NCBI RefSeq assembly: GCF_001544355.1
Contig: NZ_BCQI01000013.1
Coordinates: 25,837 to 89,836, forward strand
DNA: 64,000 nt
From: Alicyclobacillus acidiphilus NBRC 100859
Lineage (GTDB): Bacteria; Bacillota; Bacilli; Alicyclobacillales; Alicyclobacillaceae
Direction: 5' to 3'
In this document: positions 17,034-25,589 of the stretch, piece after piece
How positions within the stretch are numbered: the stretch's first letter is position 1
Layout: each line of letters begins with the position of its first letter
The notes under the pieces: model-generated
What the model was told of the DNA's origin: nothing
The model's input: only the letters and a program-made list of their open reading frames with translations
The model's database searches: none
Position numbers and translations under genes: made by a program

Positions 17034-17219
17034 TCACTTGCCGGAAATGAGAGGAAGATCGCGAACACTTTGTTCCATTGGCGACTGACACATTGGACAG
17101 GTAGGCTCCGACGCAAAAGAAAAGTCCTTTCTCATCCAAACATTGCAGTCGCCGTTGGTGCATACCCAAATATCGGTGGCGACTTCTGGAATCACTTCTT
17201 CGTTGCGTTTCCCGAACAT
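17034..17219 (-). CDS. ydjO: YdjO-family cold-inducible small protein
   Basis: 61 residues with the YdjO pattern: WVCTNGDCNVWMRKDFSF, then TCPMCQSPM and RDLPLI. The two CxxC-type pairs (C..C and CPMC) suggest a zinc ribbon. I choose the ATG at 17219 because GAGAGGGGAA lies 7 nt upstream; an ATG two codons earlier touches the ribosome site. Bacillus YdjO is annotated as cold-inducible with unknown function, and its convergent position next to csp fits that link. Confidence 0.8.
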   Translation of the reverse strand: MFGKRNEEVIPEVATDIWVCTNGDCNVWMRKDFSFASEPTCPMCQSPMEQSVRDLPLISGK

Positions 17220-17282
17220 CTGCATTTCCCCTCTCGGCAATCATCGTCCGCGCATGATGGCATGGCACTCACAAGTTCGATA

Positions 17283-17312
17283 AACAAACGACTTCCCCCA
17301 ATTGAGAAGTCG
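17283..17312 (-). terminator. hairpin terminator after the G1 peptidase
   Basis: CGACTTC (17289-17295) pairs with GAAGTCG (17306-17312); on the minus strand TTTGTTTA follows. It lies about 100 nt beyond the stop codon of the G1 peptidase gene. Confidence 0.55.
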
Positions 17313-17411
17313 CAAAGAATCGTGTTTTGAATGGATACCATCATCATACCACAAACGGGCCGAACAGGAAAGTCCATACAGGCCACCTGACGAGCATTTT
17401 GAACTGTTCCA

Positions 17412-18467
17412 TCAGCCCCAGATGAACTCCACTTGCCAGCCGCCTGAACCGCCGCTGCCGGAGGGCATGCCGTATGATTGTTGACCAAATCCGCCCCAGC
17501 TTCCACCTGGGAAGATGTGATGACCATGACGGTATGGATAACCTGGCCATCCTTGTCCCCAACTTCCGCCGCCTTGTCCCAACGACGGAATCGTGGTATC
17601 GGTCGACGTCGTGGTGGTCGTGGAGAACGATTCACCGTCCGAATTCAGTGATGACGGCGCGATAATCACATTGCCGAAATTGTCCACCAACGCAATAGGC
17701 TGTACTTCGTTGCTCGACGCGTTGATTGGATTGCCGTTGACGGTGGCGTTGGTGAAGTTGACCGTACCAGCGTCGGCCAACGGATACAAATCGTTGTTGC
17801 CATCTGATGGATCTTCACTGATCCACTCCGCCGAAGTGCCAATCGCCGACGCGTATGTAGAGTTCAGCGACACGGTCACTGTCTTCGACTCAGTCGTGCC
17901 AGACGGCGTCGTCACGTTGACCACGAGATTCCAGTTCGTTCCGCTTCCCTTCGAAATACTTGCGGATATGGTCGAGCCGACCGGCACCGACATAATGTTG
18001 GTAGCTGCTGCCGGAAGCTTCTCCCAGAAAATCTCGGCGTCTTCCTGTCCGTTCGTCATTTGTTCAGTGGTACCCATTTGCAGCAGGTCTTGATTTGTTA
18101 CACCGCCGAGGCCAATCCACTGTGCGGCGACCGATCCGTCGTCACCCGTCACATTCGGAACAACCCAGCTGCCAGTTACACTCGTGTACGGATTCGATTG
18201 CGAAGATGGTGTCGCGATATATCCACCCCAGTTCGCCGATCCCTGGGTATCGCTCGGGATCGAAATCGAGTCCGAAGTATCACTGGCGGCCGTCGTGTTA
18301 AAGCGCCCAGCATACAGACGACCCGGATCGTTTGATGCCACCGACGCCGCCTTGGTTCCTTGCTGCTCCGCCGCGGAGGATGTCCATATCCATGATGAGC
18401 TCACCCCAATCGCGCCTACGGCCGCAAGGCATCCAATGAATGGTATGTGTCGTTTTCGAAGACGCAT
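17412..18467 (-). CDS. secreted G1-family (eqolisin-type) glutamic endopeptidase
   Basis: 351 residues. Residues 1-33 are a signal peptide (basic start, hydrophobic core, SSAA end), then a short pro-region. The catalytic domain begins SANWGGYIA near ~75, with GSWVVPNV, AAQWIGLGGV (candidate catalytic Gln) and SAEWISEDPSD (candidate catalytic Glu), as in scytalidoglutamic peptidase. The last ~70 residues are Ser/Thr- then Gly/Trp/His-rich, an unusual tail for the family. G1 peptidases work at acid pH and bacterial members are well known from Alicyclobacillus. The ATG at 18467 follows GGAGTG. It is monocistronic and likely degrades external protein. Confidence 0.9.
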   Translation of the reverse strand: MRLRKRHIPFIGCLAAVGAIGVSSSWIWTSSAAEQQGTKAASVASNDPGRLYAGRFNTTAASDTSDSISIPSDTQGSANWGGYIATPSSQSNPYTSVTGSWVVPNVTGDDGSVAAQWIGLGGVTNQDLLQMGTTEQMTNGQEDAEIFWEKLPAAATNIMSVPVGSTISASISKGSGTNWNLVVNVTTPSGTTESKTVTVSLNSTYASAIGTSAEWISEDPSDGNNDLYPLADAGTVNFTNATVNGNPINASSNEVQPIALVDNFGNVIIAPSSLNSDGESFSTTTTTSTDTTIPSLGQGGGSWGQGWPGYPYRHGHHIFPGGSWGGFGQQSYGMPSGSGGSGGWQVEFIWG

Positions 18468-18652
18468 GGATGACGCACTCCTTTTTCTCGATACTATTTA
18501 CATAGTCATTGTAGAGCGATTTCCTTGAAAAAAGCTAAAAAATACAAGATTGCCGGGGGGCACGGGCGCGTAACGGTCAAAACTTCCCTGTGCGCCCCCG
18601 ATCACGGAGGCTGGCAGCTGACACGGGTTACGCAGATTTATCGTATCTCCTG

Positions 18653-18658
18653 TATAAT
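18653..18658 (+). promoter_or_regulatory. likely -10 element of the lipoprotein gene
   Basis: A perfect TATAAT lies 30 nt before the start codon at 18689. The -35 region is poor (TTACGC about 19 nt upstream), so an activator or extended -10 contact may be used. Confidence 0.4.
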
Positions 18659-18688
18659 CAGAGAGTCAGTGGTTTCAGGAGGTAGGAT

Positions 18689-19102
18689 ATGCGGAAACAC
18701 ACAACCATGATCGGCGTGGCCATCATACTGCTTCTCACAAGCGGCTGCTCGACGCCGTGGATCGAATCGAAGGATGAAGCTTCGAGCCGCAGCCAGTTGC
18801 ACACGCTCTCGGAACAGGTTCAGCGTACGGTAACCGCCATGTTGCAAACAAACGGCGGATCGGACACGTCCCGTGCCCGCGAACTGCGGCAAGAATCCCG
18901 AGCGCTCGATCAGACTCAGATCACGGCCCCGCAAGGAAGCGTCGAGGAGGCAACCTATGCCGATGCTTGCGCGCTGGTCGATCTCGAGCAGTCGGTCGTT
19001 TCCGATCATCAGCGGGGTGTTTCGGTGCCAAACACGGTGACGAGCCAGTTGTCCGCCTACCTGAAGAAGCTGCAAAGAAATCTTCGCGTCTACCCCAAAT
19101 GA
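18689..19102 (+). CDS. small secreted lipoprotein, unknown function
   Basis: 137 residues with a clear lipoprotein signal: basic MRKHTT, hydrophobic core and lipobox LTSGC with Cys at ~21. The mature part is polar, helical and coiled-coil-like (QLHTLSEQVQRTVTAML ... LSAYLKKLQRNL) with no recognised domain. AGGAGG precedes the ATG and a TATAAT lies upstream. It would be anchored on the outer face of the cytoplasmic membrane. The aldo-keto reductase follows after 71 nt on the same strand but has its own strong ribosome site. Confidence 0.8.
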   Translation: MRKHTTMIGVAIILLLTSGCSTPWIESKDEASSRSQLHTLSEQVQRTVTAMLQTNGGSDTSRARELRQESRALDQTQITAPQGSVEEATYADACALVDLEQSVVSDHQRGVSVPNTVTSQLSAYLKKLQRNLRVYPK

Positions 19103-19173
19103 GATCAGGGCGTCACGGGCGATCAACCAGGTGTCTGATGGTCTCGCACACAGGTTTCGAGGAGGAACGAACC

Positions 19174-20106
19174 ATGAAATATCGGAATCTGAAACAAAGC
19201 GGCTTAAAAGTATCTGAAATTACGTTTGGCTGTTGGGAACTCGGTGGTGGACAATGGGAAAAAGAAAGCGATGAGACCAACATCGAAGCCATCCAGACCG
19301 CATTTGAGTTAGGGATCAATTCGTTTGACACCGCTGAGGGCTATGGTCAGGGACACTCCGAAGAAATTGTAGGAATCGCCCTGGAAGGAAAGCGTAAAGA
19401 CGTCGTGATCGCGACGAAAGTCTCACCGAACCACCTTCGAAAGGACGACATTCAGCGTTCCGTCGAACAGAGCCTTCGCCGCTTGCGGACAGACTACATA
19501 GACATCTATTATGTCCACTGGCCAAATCAAGAGATTCCGTTGGAAGAGACCATGGATACGTTTCGAAAGCTTCGGGAAGAGGGCATCATCAAGGCAGTCG
19601 CTGTCTCGAACTTCTCCAGGGAACAACTGGAGCAAGCGATGTCGGTCACCTATGTGGACGCCATTCAACCGGAGTACAGCCTGCTCGACCGAAGGATTGA
19701 GAAAGCCGTTCTCCCCTATTGTGCCGATCACGACATCGCAGTGCTCACCTACAGCTCGGTCGCGAAAGGTATCCTGACGGGAGCGTACCATTTCGGCGGC
19801 AAAAAACTCAAAGACGACGATTTCCGCCAAGGTCGCCGACTGTTCCTTCCGGATCACCTGGAGAAAGAAACGGAGCTTGTGAAATTGGTGAAGGACATCG
19901 CGGATGCGCACGGTGTGACGCCGTCCGAGATCGCCATCGCCTGGCTGCTGCACCAAGAGGGCGTAACGTCTGCCATCGTCGGAACGCAAAACGCCGACCA
20001 CCTGAAAGCGAACGTTCGGGCGGTTGAAGTCGCGTTGACCGATGATCAACTGGCACAGTTGAGTCAGACGAGCGAGCGAGTGATCGCCGCGATCGACGGG
20101 AAATGA
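19174..20106 (+). CDS. aldo/keto reductase
   Basis: 310 residues with the (beta/alpha)8 AKR pattern: GCWELGGGQW, the catalytic NSFDTAEGYGQGHSE (Asp and Tyr), VIATKV (Lys) and YYVHWPN (His), and a C-terminal AIVGTQNADHLKANV cofactor segment. It should reduce aldehydes or ketones with NADPH in the cytosol; its closest look is to general-stress AKRs of Bacillus. The ATG at 19174 follows GAGGAGGA. A GAAA-capped hairpin lies just downstream. Confidence 0.9.
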   Translation: MKYRNLKQSGLKVSEITFGCWELGGGQWEKESDETNIEAIQTAFELGINSFDTAEGYGQGHSEEIVGIALEGKRKDVVIATKVSPNHLRKDDIQRSVEQSLRRLRTDYIDIYYVHWPNQEIPLEETMDTFRKLREEGIIKAVAVSNFSREQLEQAMSVTYVDAIQPEYSLLDRRIEKAVLPYCADHDIAVLTYSSVAKGILTGAYHFGGKKLKDDDFRQGRRLFLPDHLEKETELVKLVKDIADAHGVTPSEIAIAWLLHQEGVTSAIVGTQNADHLKANVRAVEVALTDDQLAQLSQTSERVIAAIDGK

Positions 20107-20117
20107 ACCACGCCAAA

Positions 20118-20148
20118 TTCCGTGCCGGGCGAAAGCCCGGCGACGGAA
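20118..20148. terminator. GAAA-tetraloop hairpin between convergent genes
   Basis: TTCCGT-GCCGGGC-GAAA-GCCCGGC-(G)-ACGGAA: a 13-bp stem with a single bulge and a stable tetraloop. There is no T-run. It probably protects or ends both the AKR (plus) and ThuA (minus) mRNAs. Confidence 0.6.
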
Positions 20149-20167
20149 CAGGACGCTGGCTGACAGA

Positions 20168-20890
20168 TTACTTGCTTTCCAAGGCTTGCGAGTGCCCATA
20201 GGAAATCTCGGGCGACTGACCCGGTTTTGCCCACCGGACAGCGTTGGAAATGACCTGCTGAACGTTGCTGTCGTGATAGGTTGGGTAAGTCTCGTGACCG
20301 GGACGAAAGTAAAAAATCTTTCCTTTTCCCCGTGTGTACGTGCAGCCGCTGCGAAACACGTCGCCTCCAGAAAACCATGACACGAACACAATCTCGTCTG
20401 GCGTGGGTATATCAAAGTGTTCGCCGTACGTTTCTTCTTGCGGAAGCTCGAAGTAGGCTGGAAGACCTTCCGCGATAGGATGGGCCGGGTTGACCACCCA
20501 AAGGCGCTCCTTTTCATCCTCTTCCCGCCAGCGCAGATCGCAGGATGTTCCCATCAAGCGTTTGAACACTTTTGAGAAGTGTCCCGAATGCAGGACAATG
20601 AGACCCATGCCTTGCCAGACGCGCTTGACGACGCGTTCGACCACTTCGTCTTGGACCTCGTGGTGCGCCTTGTGGCCCCACCAAATCAAAACGTCCGTAT
20701 CATTGAGAACGTCGTCCGTCAAACCATGCGACGGTTCATCCAATGTCGCTGTTCTCGTGACGAAGCCGCGCCCTTTGAGCGCGTCGCTCAAGGCCTGGTG
20801 AATACCGTTTGGATAGACAGACGCGATATGCTCGTTTTCTCGTTCATGCCGAAATTCGTTCCAAATCGTGACCTTCGTAACTTCTCCCAT
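20168..20890 (-). CDS. ThuA-domain protein
   Basis: 240 residues forming one ThuA (trehalose-utilisation, class-I-glutamine-amidotransferase-like) domain. Visible motifs are [10 protein letters not shown] at the start, [25 protein letters not shown], and [16 protein letters not shown] near the end. ThuA proteins occur in sugar-catabolism loci, but their reaction is not settled. The ATG at 20890 has AGGTG 7-8 nt upstream. It is convergent with the aldo/keto reductase and no sugar operon adjoins. Confidence 0.85.
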   Translation of the reverse strand: MGEVTKVTIWNEFRHERENEHIASVYPNGIHQALSDALKGRGFVTRTATLDEPSHGLTDDVLNDTDVLIWWGHKAHHEVQDEVVERVVKRVWQGMGLIVLHSGHFSKVFKRLMGTSCDLRWREEDEKERLWVVNPAHPIAEGLPAYFELPQEETYGEHFDIPTPDEIVFVSWFSGGDVFRSGCTYTRGKGKIFYFRPGHETYPTYHDSNVQQVISNAVRWAKPGQSPEISYGHSQALESK

Positions 20891-20990
20891 AAGTACACCT
20901 CATTCTTGAAACAGGATGTGATTTCAGGCCCCTTGAAACATTCGTCCAGAGACCATGACACGAGAAGATTGACCACTCAGAGCAAGCGGA

Positions 20991-21392
20991 TTAAAACAGG
21001 CGGAACAAATCGTCTACCAAATCCTCGCCAATCGCAAAACCTGCGCCCATTTCAGCGGATTGAACGATTGTGTCCCAGAATCCCCCGCGCTGGCCGCCCA
21101 TTGGCTGCTGGTATTGCCTAGGATACCGCTGTTGAAACTGATCATACTGCGGATGCGTTTGTTCGAGATGATCGATATAATTTACGGCATTCTGGATCAG
21201 CCCCGCCGTCTCCTGATTCAAACCTCGAACCGATAGCGCGATTTCCTTCAATGCGAAGATCAAATCTTGCTTGTCCGCACTGTCGATATTCATGGCCTGA
21301 ATTCGCTGGGCAGCCTGCTGAAGTTGTTGGACAATCGCCGCATTATGCTGTTGAATCGTGTTTGCCTGTCTCCCCATCTGCTCGAAGTTCAT
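20991..21392 (-). CDS. hypothetical coiled-coil protein, 133 aa
   Basis: Residues ~1-80 are helical and Gln/Ala-rich (coiled-coil-like: TIQQHNAAIVQQLQQAAQRIQAM), followed by a Gln/Tyr/Pro-rich linker and a C-terminal amphipathic stretch rich in Gly and Asp. There is no signal peptide. AGGAGAG lies 7 nt before the ATG. I do not recognise the family. The shape recalls small spore- or surface-associated proteins, but that is only an impression. Confidence 0.65.
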   Translation of the reverse strand: MNFEQMGRQANTIQQHNAAIVQQLQQAAQRIQAMNIDSADKQDLIFALKEIALSVRGLNQETAGLIQNAVNYIDHLEQTHPQYDQFQQRYPRQYQQPMGGQRGGFWDTIVQSAEMGAGFAIGEDLVDDLFRLF

Positions 21393-21572
21393 CAGCGTCT
21401 CTCCTTCCTTGTCCTGTGTAGTGGCACTATAACGATACTACCTAAAATGCACGTTGAAAAGAAAGCGCCTTCCTGAACGATCTGAGAACATTGGCCAAAA
21501 TTCTGGCGAGATATAGACATTTGTGTCATGATTCATAGTGTGGAAGTTTGCATACATGAAGAGGGGTTCGCT

Positions 21573-21893
21573 ATGATTACGTTTCTGATTGGATTGATTG
21601 GCGGTCTGATTGGGATTATCCAGACCCTCATCAATATGGTGTACAAGCAAAATTACTACCTCGGCTATACTTGGCACAGTTACGGTGCCCTTGCGGCGTC
21701 CGTGGTCGGTTTGTATTTCGCCTTCTTGACGCGCAAGCGCCCGCGTATCGCCGGGATCGGCATGTACGTGTGCGGGATTGTGGGGCTCATTAGCGCCTCT
21801 TATTCGTACTTCCCCGCCGGCATTGCCTTCATTCTCGCTGGTTCCATTGCCTATTTCATCGAGAGCAGACGAACGGAAGACGCAGACGACTGA
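21573..21893 (+). CDS. DUF4064-like small membrane protein
   Basis: 106 residues with four membrane segments (~2-20, ~30-50, ~57-75, ~78-97), Gly-rich first helix (FLIGLIGGLIGIIQ) and an acidic C-terminal tail. The overall pattern resembles DUF4064 proteins, but the match is weak. The ATG at 21573 is favoured by GAGGGG 7-8 nt upstream over an ATG-less extension to 21528. A small gene follows after 76 nt on the same strand, so cotranscription is possible. Confidence 0.65.
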   Translation: MITFLIGLIGGLIGIIQTLINMVYKQNYYLGYTWHSYGALAASVVGLYFAFLTRKRPRIAGIGMYVCGIVGLISASYSYFPAGIAFILAGSIAYFIESRRTEDADD

Positions 21894-21969
21894 ACTGTCC
21901 ATCGAAAGGGATTTGCGGTAAGGTAATGATATTCCACGAAGGTTCTCGAACATGAAAGGGGAGCGTTGC

Positions 21970-22170
21970 ATGAGCGGCGTACGTTATGTCATCAGCGTCA
22001 TCGTATACGAAGACGGGCATCGCGACGTGATTTGGGATTCGTCAGTCGCGGATGAGGACTGTTATACCCAGTTGAAGCAAGTTACCCAGGACATGGAGAA
22101 CGCGTTTGGCATTACCCCTCCCACTCCGCCCAATCCGCCAAAGGGTCCCAAAATTACGCGTCTGAAATAG
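21970..22170 (+). CDS. hypothetical protein, 66 aa
   Basis: A small soluble protein: an N-terminal beta-like stretch (VRYVISVIVYEDGHRDVIW), an acidic helix, and a Pro-rich tail (TPPTPPNPP) ending with basic residues. GGGGAG lies 6 nt before the ATG at 21970; an ATG six codons upstream is inside the ribosome-site region. No family is recognised. Confidence 0.55.
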   Translation: MSGVRYVISVIVYEDGHRDVIWDSSVADEDCYTQLKQVTQDMENAFGITPPTPPNPPKGPKITRLK

Positions 22171-22211
22171 AGTTCAAAGGACCAACGGCTCATAGGTCCC
22201 GTGCCTTCAGC

Positions 22212-22239
22212 GTCCGCGCGGCGCAGTTACCACGCGGAC
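22212..22239 (-). terminator. GC-rich hairpin at the end of the glycan operon
   Basis: GTCCGCG (22212-22218) pairs with CGCGGAC (22233-22239), overlapping the stop codon of the glycosidase-like gene. There is no T-run, so the assignment is tentative. Confidence 0.35.
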
Positions 22240-23408
22240 ACGAGAGGCTTGACGGCCGCGTCCGAGCCAGTTTCCAGAACGCGCTGATAGATGGCGTGGG
22301 TCAACAAGTAGGCAAGGGTCGATTCTGCCCCGCGGTTGATGTTCAGCCCCATCTCGGTGAGGGCGTCGGCGCAGCTGCCGTCCGCCGGATCGGCCAATGG
22401 CAAATGGGCGTCATTAGCGCCGGAGAACCAATCGACCGCGAGTTGAACGATGTTCCGGTACTCGTCTTTGCGTGTGACGCTCCAGCCTTCGCTCGCGGCC
22501 AAGCCAATGGTCATCACCTCGAGCGGCTGTTGATCCCACATGCTGGTTTGGACGTGATCCGCCCACCCGCGGTTGCCGATTGGGCGAAGCCATCCGCCTG
22601 GAGCGGTCATCTTGTGCACCAGAAATGCCATGGTTTCTTCCGCGATCTCGAGCGCGCGAGGCCATTTCAGAGCCCGATGGGCGTGAAAGAGCGCCCATGG
22701 CAAGACGCCGTTGTCGTAGGTCATTTGCGGCTCAAACCAGCGCCAGTCGGATGCGCGATTGCTATCGTAAAGGGCGCACAGTTGTTCTGCCCAGCGAACG
22801 GCGCGAGGGCGAATCTCGCACCGCAGCCACGTTCGCCAGTCATCATCCGATTCAGCGCCGTTCTCTCCGGCCTCAAGCCAATGAATGAGCAGGCAGCTTG
22901 CGGCCAAGGCATGGGCGATACCGCGAGCATAACGAAGCTTGTCGGATGCCCTGAACGCGTCGCGGCAAATGGCGCGGTAACACATCAGCCTGTCGTTGTC
23001 GAGCGGCGAGATGGACGAGACCGCAAGTGCCCACAGCGTTCGACCAAGGCAATCGTCCGAAGGTGTTTCCGATTCAAGCGTTCGATCATACGCGACGTTG
23101 TTGTGGAAGTCGCCCGACTCCCGCTGAACCCACATCAGGAAACTGAAATAGATATCCGCCAGTTCGACGAGTTCGCCTGCGGCCTCCGTATCGCGAGTCC
23201 GCTGCGCGTACCGCAGCCACTCCATGCACAACCAGAGCGCCCGCGCGTTGTCGTCTGTCGAGTATCCTTCCTTGCGCCGAGGAATTTTGCCAAAGCAATG
23301 TTCCAGCAGCCCTGTATTGTCGGTCAACTTGCGAAGATGGCGGAGGCTAACGGGTAACAAGCGATAACGCCCCCTGCTCCGTTCCCCGACGCGCTTGAAC
23401 AACCTCAT
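22227..23408 (-). CDS. six-hairpin glycosidase-like protein of a glycan operon
   Basis: About 393 residues, soluble and alpha-helical. It has a repeated aromatic pattern (WRWFEPQMTYDNGVLPWALFHAHRAL; GWLRPIGNRGWAD; DQQPLEVMTIGLA; NRGAESTLAYLLTHA) typical of (alpha/alpha)6-barrel glycoside-processing enzymes. The start is unclear: the ATG at 23408 has no ribosome site, while a TTG at 23360 follows AGGGGG. Either way it overlaps or abuts the upstream GT4 gene, so it belongs to the NDP-sugar synthase-GT4 operon. Its role could be trimming or processing the glycan; the catalytic residues are not certain. Confidence 0.7.
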   Translation of the reverse strand: MRLFKRVGERSRGRYRLLPVSLRHLRKLTDNTGLLEHCFGKIPRRKEGYSTDDNARALWLCMEWLRYAQRTRDTEAAGELVELADIYFSFLMWVQRESGDFHNNVAYDRTLESETPSDDCLGRTLWALAVSSISPLDNDRLMCYRAICRDAFRASDKLRYARGIAHALAASCLLIHWLEAGENGAESDDDWRTWLRCEIRPRAVRWAEQLCALYDSNRASDWRWFEPQMTYDNGVLPWALFHAHRALKWPRALEIAEETMAFLVHKMTAPGGWLRPIGNRGWADHVQTSMWDQQPLEVMTIGLAASEGWSVTRKDEYRNIVQLAVDWFSGANDAHLPLADPADGSCADALTEMGLNINRGAESTLAYLLTHAIYQRVLETGSDAAVKPLVSAW

Positions 23409-24531
23409 GGAACAACCGAATATGCTCCGAGCCCACGTGGTTCCAATGCATTTGCTTGCCGATCTCGACAATGCGCCGCTCGCAGGCTTCTCGTTTGTCT
23501 TCGTCCGTCAGCATTTCGACAATCCGTTTCGCCCACAGCGCTGAGTCGCCGTAAGGAATCAACAATTCGGGCAGGTCTGCGAGCAGATCCTGAGCATACA
23601 CGTACGGTGTGGTCAACACAGGCCGGCCAGCACCAACCGCGTACGCCAAGGTGCCGCTTGTGATCTGCTGCATGCCCGGATACGGAGTGATATAGAGATC
23701 GCACGCTGAGATGAGATCGATCAAATCGGTCTCGGTTAGGTAGCGGTTGATGAATTGCACATGCCCCGCCAGTTGTTTCTCTTCAATCCGTTGACGCAGA
23801 TGATTTCGGTACGCCTCTCCATCTCGCTTCAACACTTCTGGATGGGTTTGGCCCGCGATCACGTACAAGAGTTCAGGCACGTCGTTGACTGCGGACGCCA
23901 GGGCGTCGAACATGGACTCAATGCCCTTGCCGGGCCCCAGCAACCCGAACGTCAAGATGACCTTCCGATTGCTCCAGCCAAGCCTGTCTCGCAACAGCGA
24001 CTTTGGTTTATTGGACGAGCCAGGCGTTCCGTGCGGGATGTAGCGGATTTGTTCAGGCTTGACCTGGTAGGTTCTCTCCAAGTATTGAACCGCTCTTTGA
24101 CTCATGACCGTGACGCGCTCGCTTCGCTTGACGAGTTCGTGCTGGATGTCGCGATAGACGTCATCAGGCTGTTCGAACACCGTATGAAACGTCGTGACGA
24201 TCGGTTTACGCAGAGTCCGGACAAACTCCAACACGTATTCGCCTGCCGTACCGCCGAAAATTCCGAACTCGTGCTGCAGCGAGACCACGTCGATGTCGCT
24301 GTCGTTGACTCGCTCCGCCATTCTCCGATACTCTGTTCGCTCGTCGCGCTGCAGTCGCCATATGAAAGAATCGTACAGGTGCGGTTCGTCCCGACCGACC
24401 ATCGCGATGACTTGGTCTTCTATCCCAGTCGATCGCGCAGCCTGACGAACGCCTTGCCGCAAGTGGTGGGTATACGTCGCAAGCCCGCACCGTTTTGGGA
24501 CATATGTGCTTAGGTAAGCCACCTTGATCAT
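23347..24531 (-). CDS. family 4 glycosyltransferase (GT-B)
   Basis: 394 residues with a GT-B fold: N-terminal VAYLSTYVPKRCGLATYTHHL, SLQHEFGIFGG, TTFHTVFEQPD, and a C-terminal nucleotide-sugar domain with TFGLLGPGKGIESMF, YVIAGQTHPE and the donor-site segment GMQQITSGTLAYAVGAGRPVL. The usual EX7E motif is only loosely present (the first Glu position reads Gln), which may affect the mechanism. It starts in the ATGA overlap with the upstream NDP-sugar synthase, so translation is coupled. It is a cytoplasmic enzyme that probably adds a hexose made by the upstream synthase. Confidence 0.85.
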   Translation of the reverse strand: MIKVAYLSTYVPKRCGLATYTHHLRQGVRQAARSTGIEDQVIAMVGRDEPHLYDSFIWRLQRDERTEYRRMAERVNDSDIDVVSLQHEFGIFGGTAGEYVLEFVRTLRKPIVTTFHTVFEQPDDVYRDIQHELVKRSERVTVMSQRAVQYLERTYQVKPEQIRYIPHGTPGSSNKPKSLLRDRLGWSNRKVILTFGLLGPGKGIESMFDALASAVNDVPELLYVIAGQTHPEVLKRDGEAYRNHLRQRIEEKQLAGHVQFINRYLTETDLIDLISACDLYITPYPGMQQITSGTLAYAVGAGRPVLTTPYVYAQDLLADLPELLIPYGDSALWAKRIVEMLTDEDKREACERRIVEIGKQMHWNHVGSEHIRLFHEVVQARRGTEQGALSLVTR

Positions 24532-25589
24532 CGCTGCATCACCGGCTCTCGCTCATTCGCCGTCTCCTGTTCCCGCACAGCTGCCGATGGGGCAGGACGG
24601 CAGGCTTGTGTGACAAACGTCCGGCCGACGACCGCGTCAGAGACGAGTTCCTCCGATCCAACGGTCGCACCTGGCCAAACGATCGAACGGGACACGCTGG
24701 CCCCCGCCCGTACAACGGCGTGATCGCCAAGGGAGACGTACGGGCCAACCGTGCAGCCACTTTGGACCACGGCGCCTTCGCCGATCACGACTGGCGGGAT
24801 AATCGTTGCTCCAGGATGTACACGGGCCTCCTTGCCCATCCACACCCCTTCCCGCGTCATTCGATAAGACATGTGCACCGGCGCGCGTTTCGCGAAAATA
24901 TCGTCGTGAAGTTGCATGTATCGATCGACGGTGCCCATGTCCAACCAATAACCGTCGACGGGCATTCCGTAGACGCCGACACAATGGTCGATGAGGGCAG
25001 GGAAGGTTTCTCGTTCAATCGACGTCTCGCGATTCTTCGGGATCCAATCCAGTACGGACGTTTCCATCACATAGATGCCAGCGTTGATATGGTTCGACGG
25101 CGCCTCTTCGCGCTTCGGCTTCTCGACAAAGCGCAGAATCTCGCCCTGTTTGGTCAATTCCACGACGCCGTAGTGCGATGGATCGTTCACTTCCGTCAAC
25201 CCAATCGTCACAAGGCCGCCATGACGTTCGTGAAACTCTAACAATGGCGCGACATTGACCAAATGAACGATATCCGCATTGAATACAAGGAATCGTCCAT
25301 CCAATAGATGCTCCGCATTCTTGATTGCGCCAGCGGTCCCTAGCAGAGACTGCTCGTACGCGTATTCGATATGGACGCCAAGCGCTTGGCCGTCTTGAAA
25401 GTAGGATTGGATTTTGTCCGCGTGGGTTTTCACTGCCAGAACAAATTCGCGGATGCCTTGGTCTCTGAGGTGAACCATGAGATGTTCCAACCAAGGTCGA
25501 TTGCAAACGGGAGTCAATGGTTTTGGAAGTTCTTCGGTCAACGGGCGCAGCCGCGTCCCAAGCCCACCAGCTAACAATAACGCCTTCAT
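24528..25589 (-). CDS. NDP-sugar synthase / sugar-phosphate nucleotidyltransferase
   Basis: 353 residues. The N-terminal Rossmann domain has LLAGGLGTRLRPLTEELPKPLTPV, the classical nucleotidyltransferase motif, plus LLGTAGAIKNAE and FVEKPKREEA. The C-terminal part (~255-335) has left-handed beta-helix hexapeptides (GATIIPPVVIGEGAVVQSG). This layout is that of mannose-1-phosphate guanylyltransferase-like or glucose-1-phosphate nucleotidylyltransferases. GGGGATGAG precedes the ATG. It is the first gene of a three-gene glycan operon, with a possible attenuator hairpin in its leader at 25816-25843. Confidence 0.88.
   Translation of the reverse strand: MKALLLAGGLGTRLRPLTEELPKPLTPVCNRPWLEHLMVHLRDQGIREFVLAVKTHADKIQSYFQDGQALGVHIEYAYEQSLLGTAGAIKNAEHLLDGRFLVFNADIVHLVNVAPLLEFHERHGGLVTIGLTEVNDPSHYGVVELTKQGEILRFVEKPKREEAPSNHINAGIYVMETSVLDWIPKNRETSIERETFPALIDHCVGVYGMPVDGYWLDMGTVDRYMQLHDDIFAKRAPVHMSYRMTREGVWMGKEARVHPGATIIPPVVIGEGAVVQSGCTVGPYVSLGDHAVVRAGASVSRSIVWPGATVGSEELVSDAVVGRTFVTQACRPAPSAAVREQETANEREPVMQR

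Noticed and set aside
18541..18610. GC-rich imperfect hairpin upstream of the lipoprotein gene as a terminator
   Set aside because: Pairing needs several bulges and no T-run follows; it is too weak to call.
22296..23357. 353-codon plus-strand ORF opposite the glycosidase-like gene
   Set aside because: It is antisense to a gene with clear family-like motifs and operon linkage; its composition (Arg, Cys, His-rich) is that of a GC-rich antisense frame.
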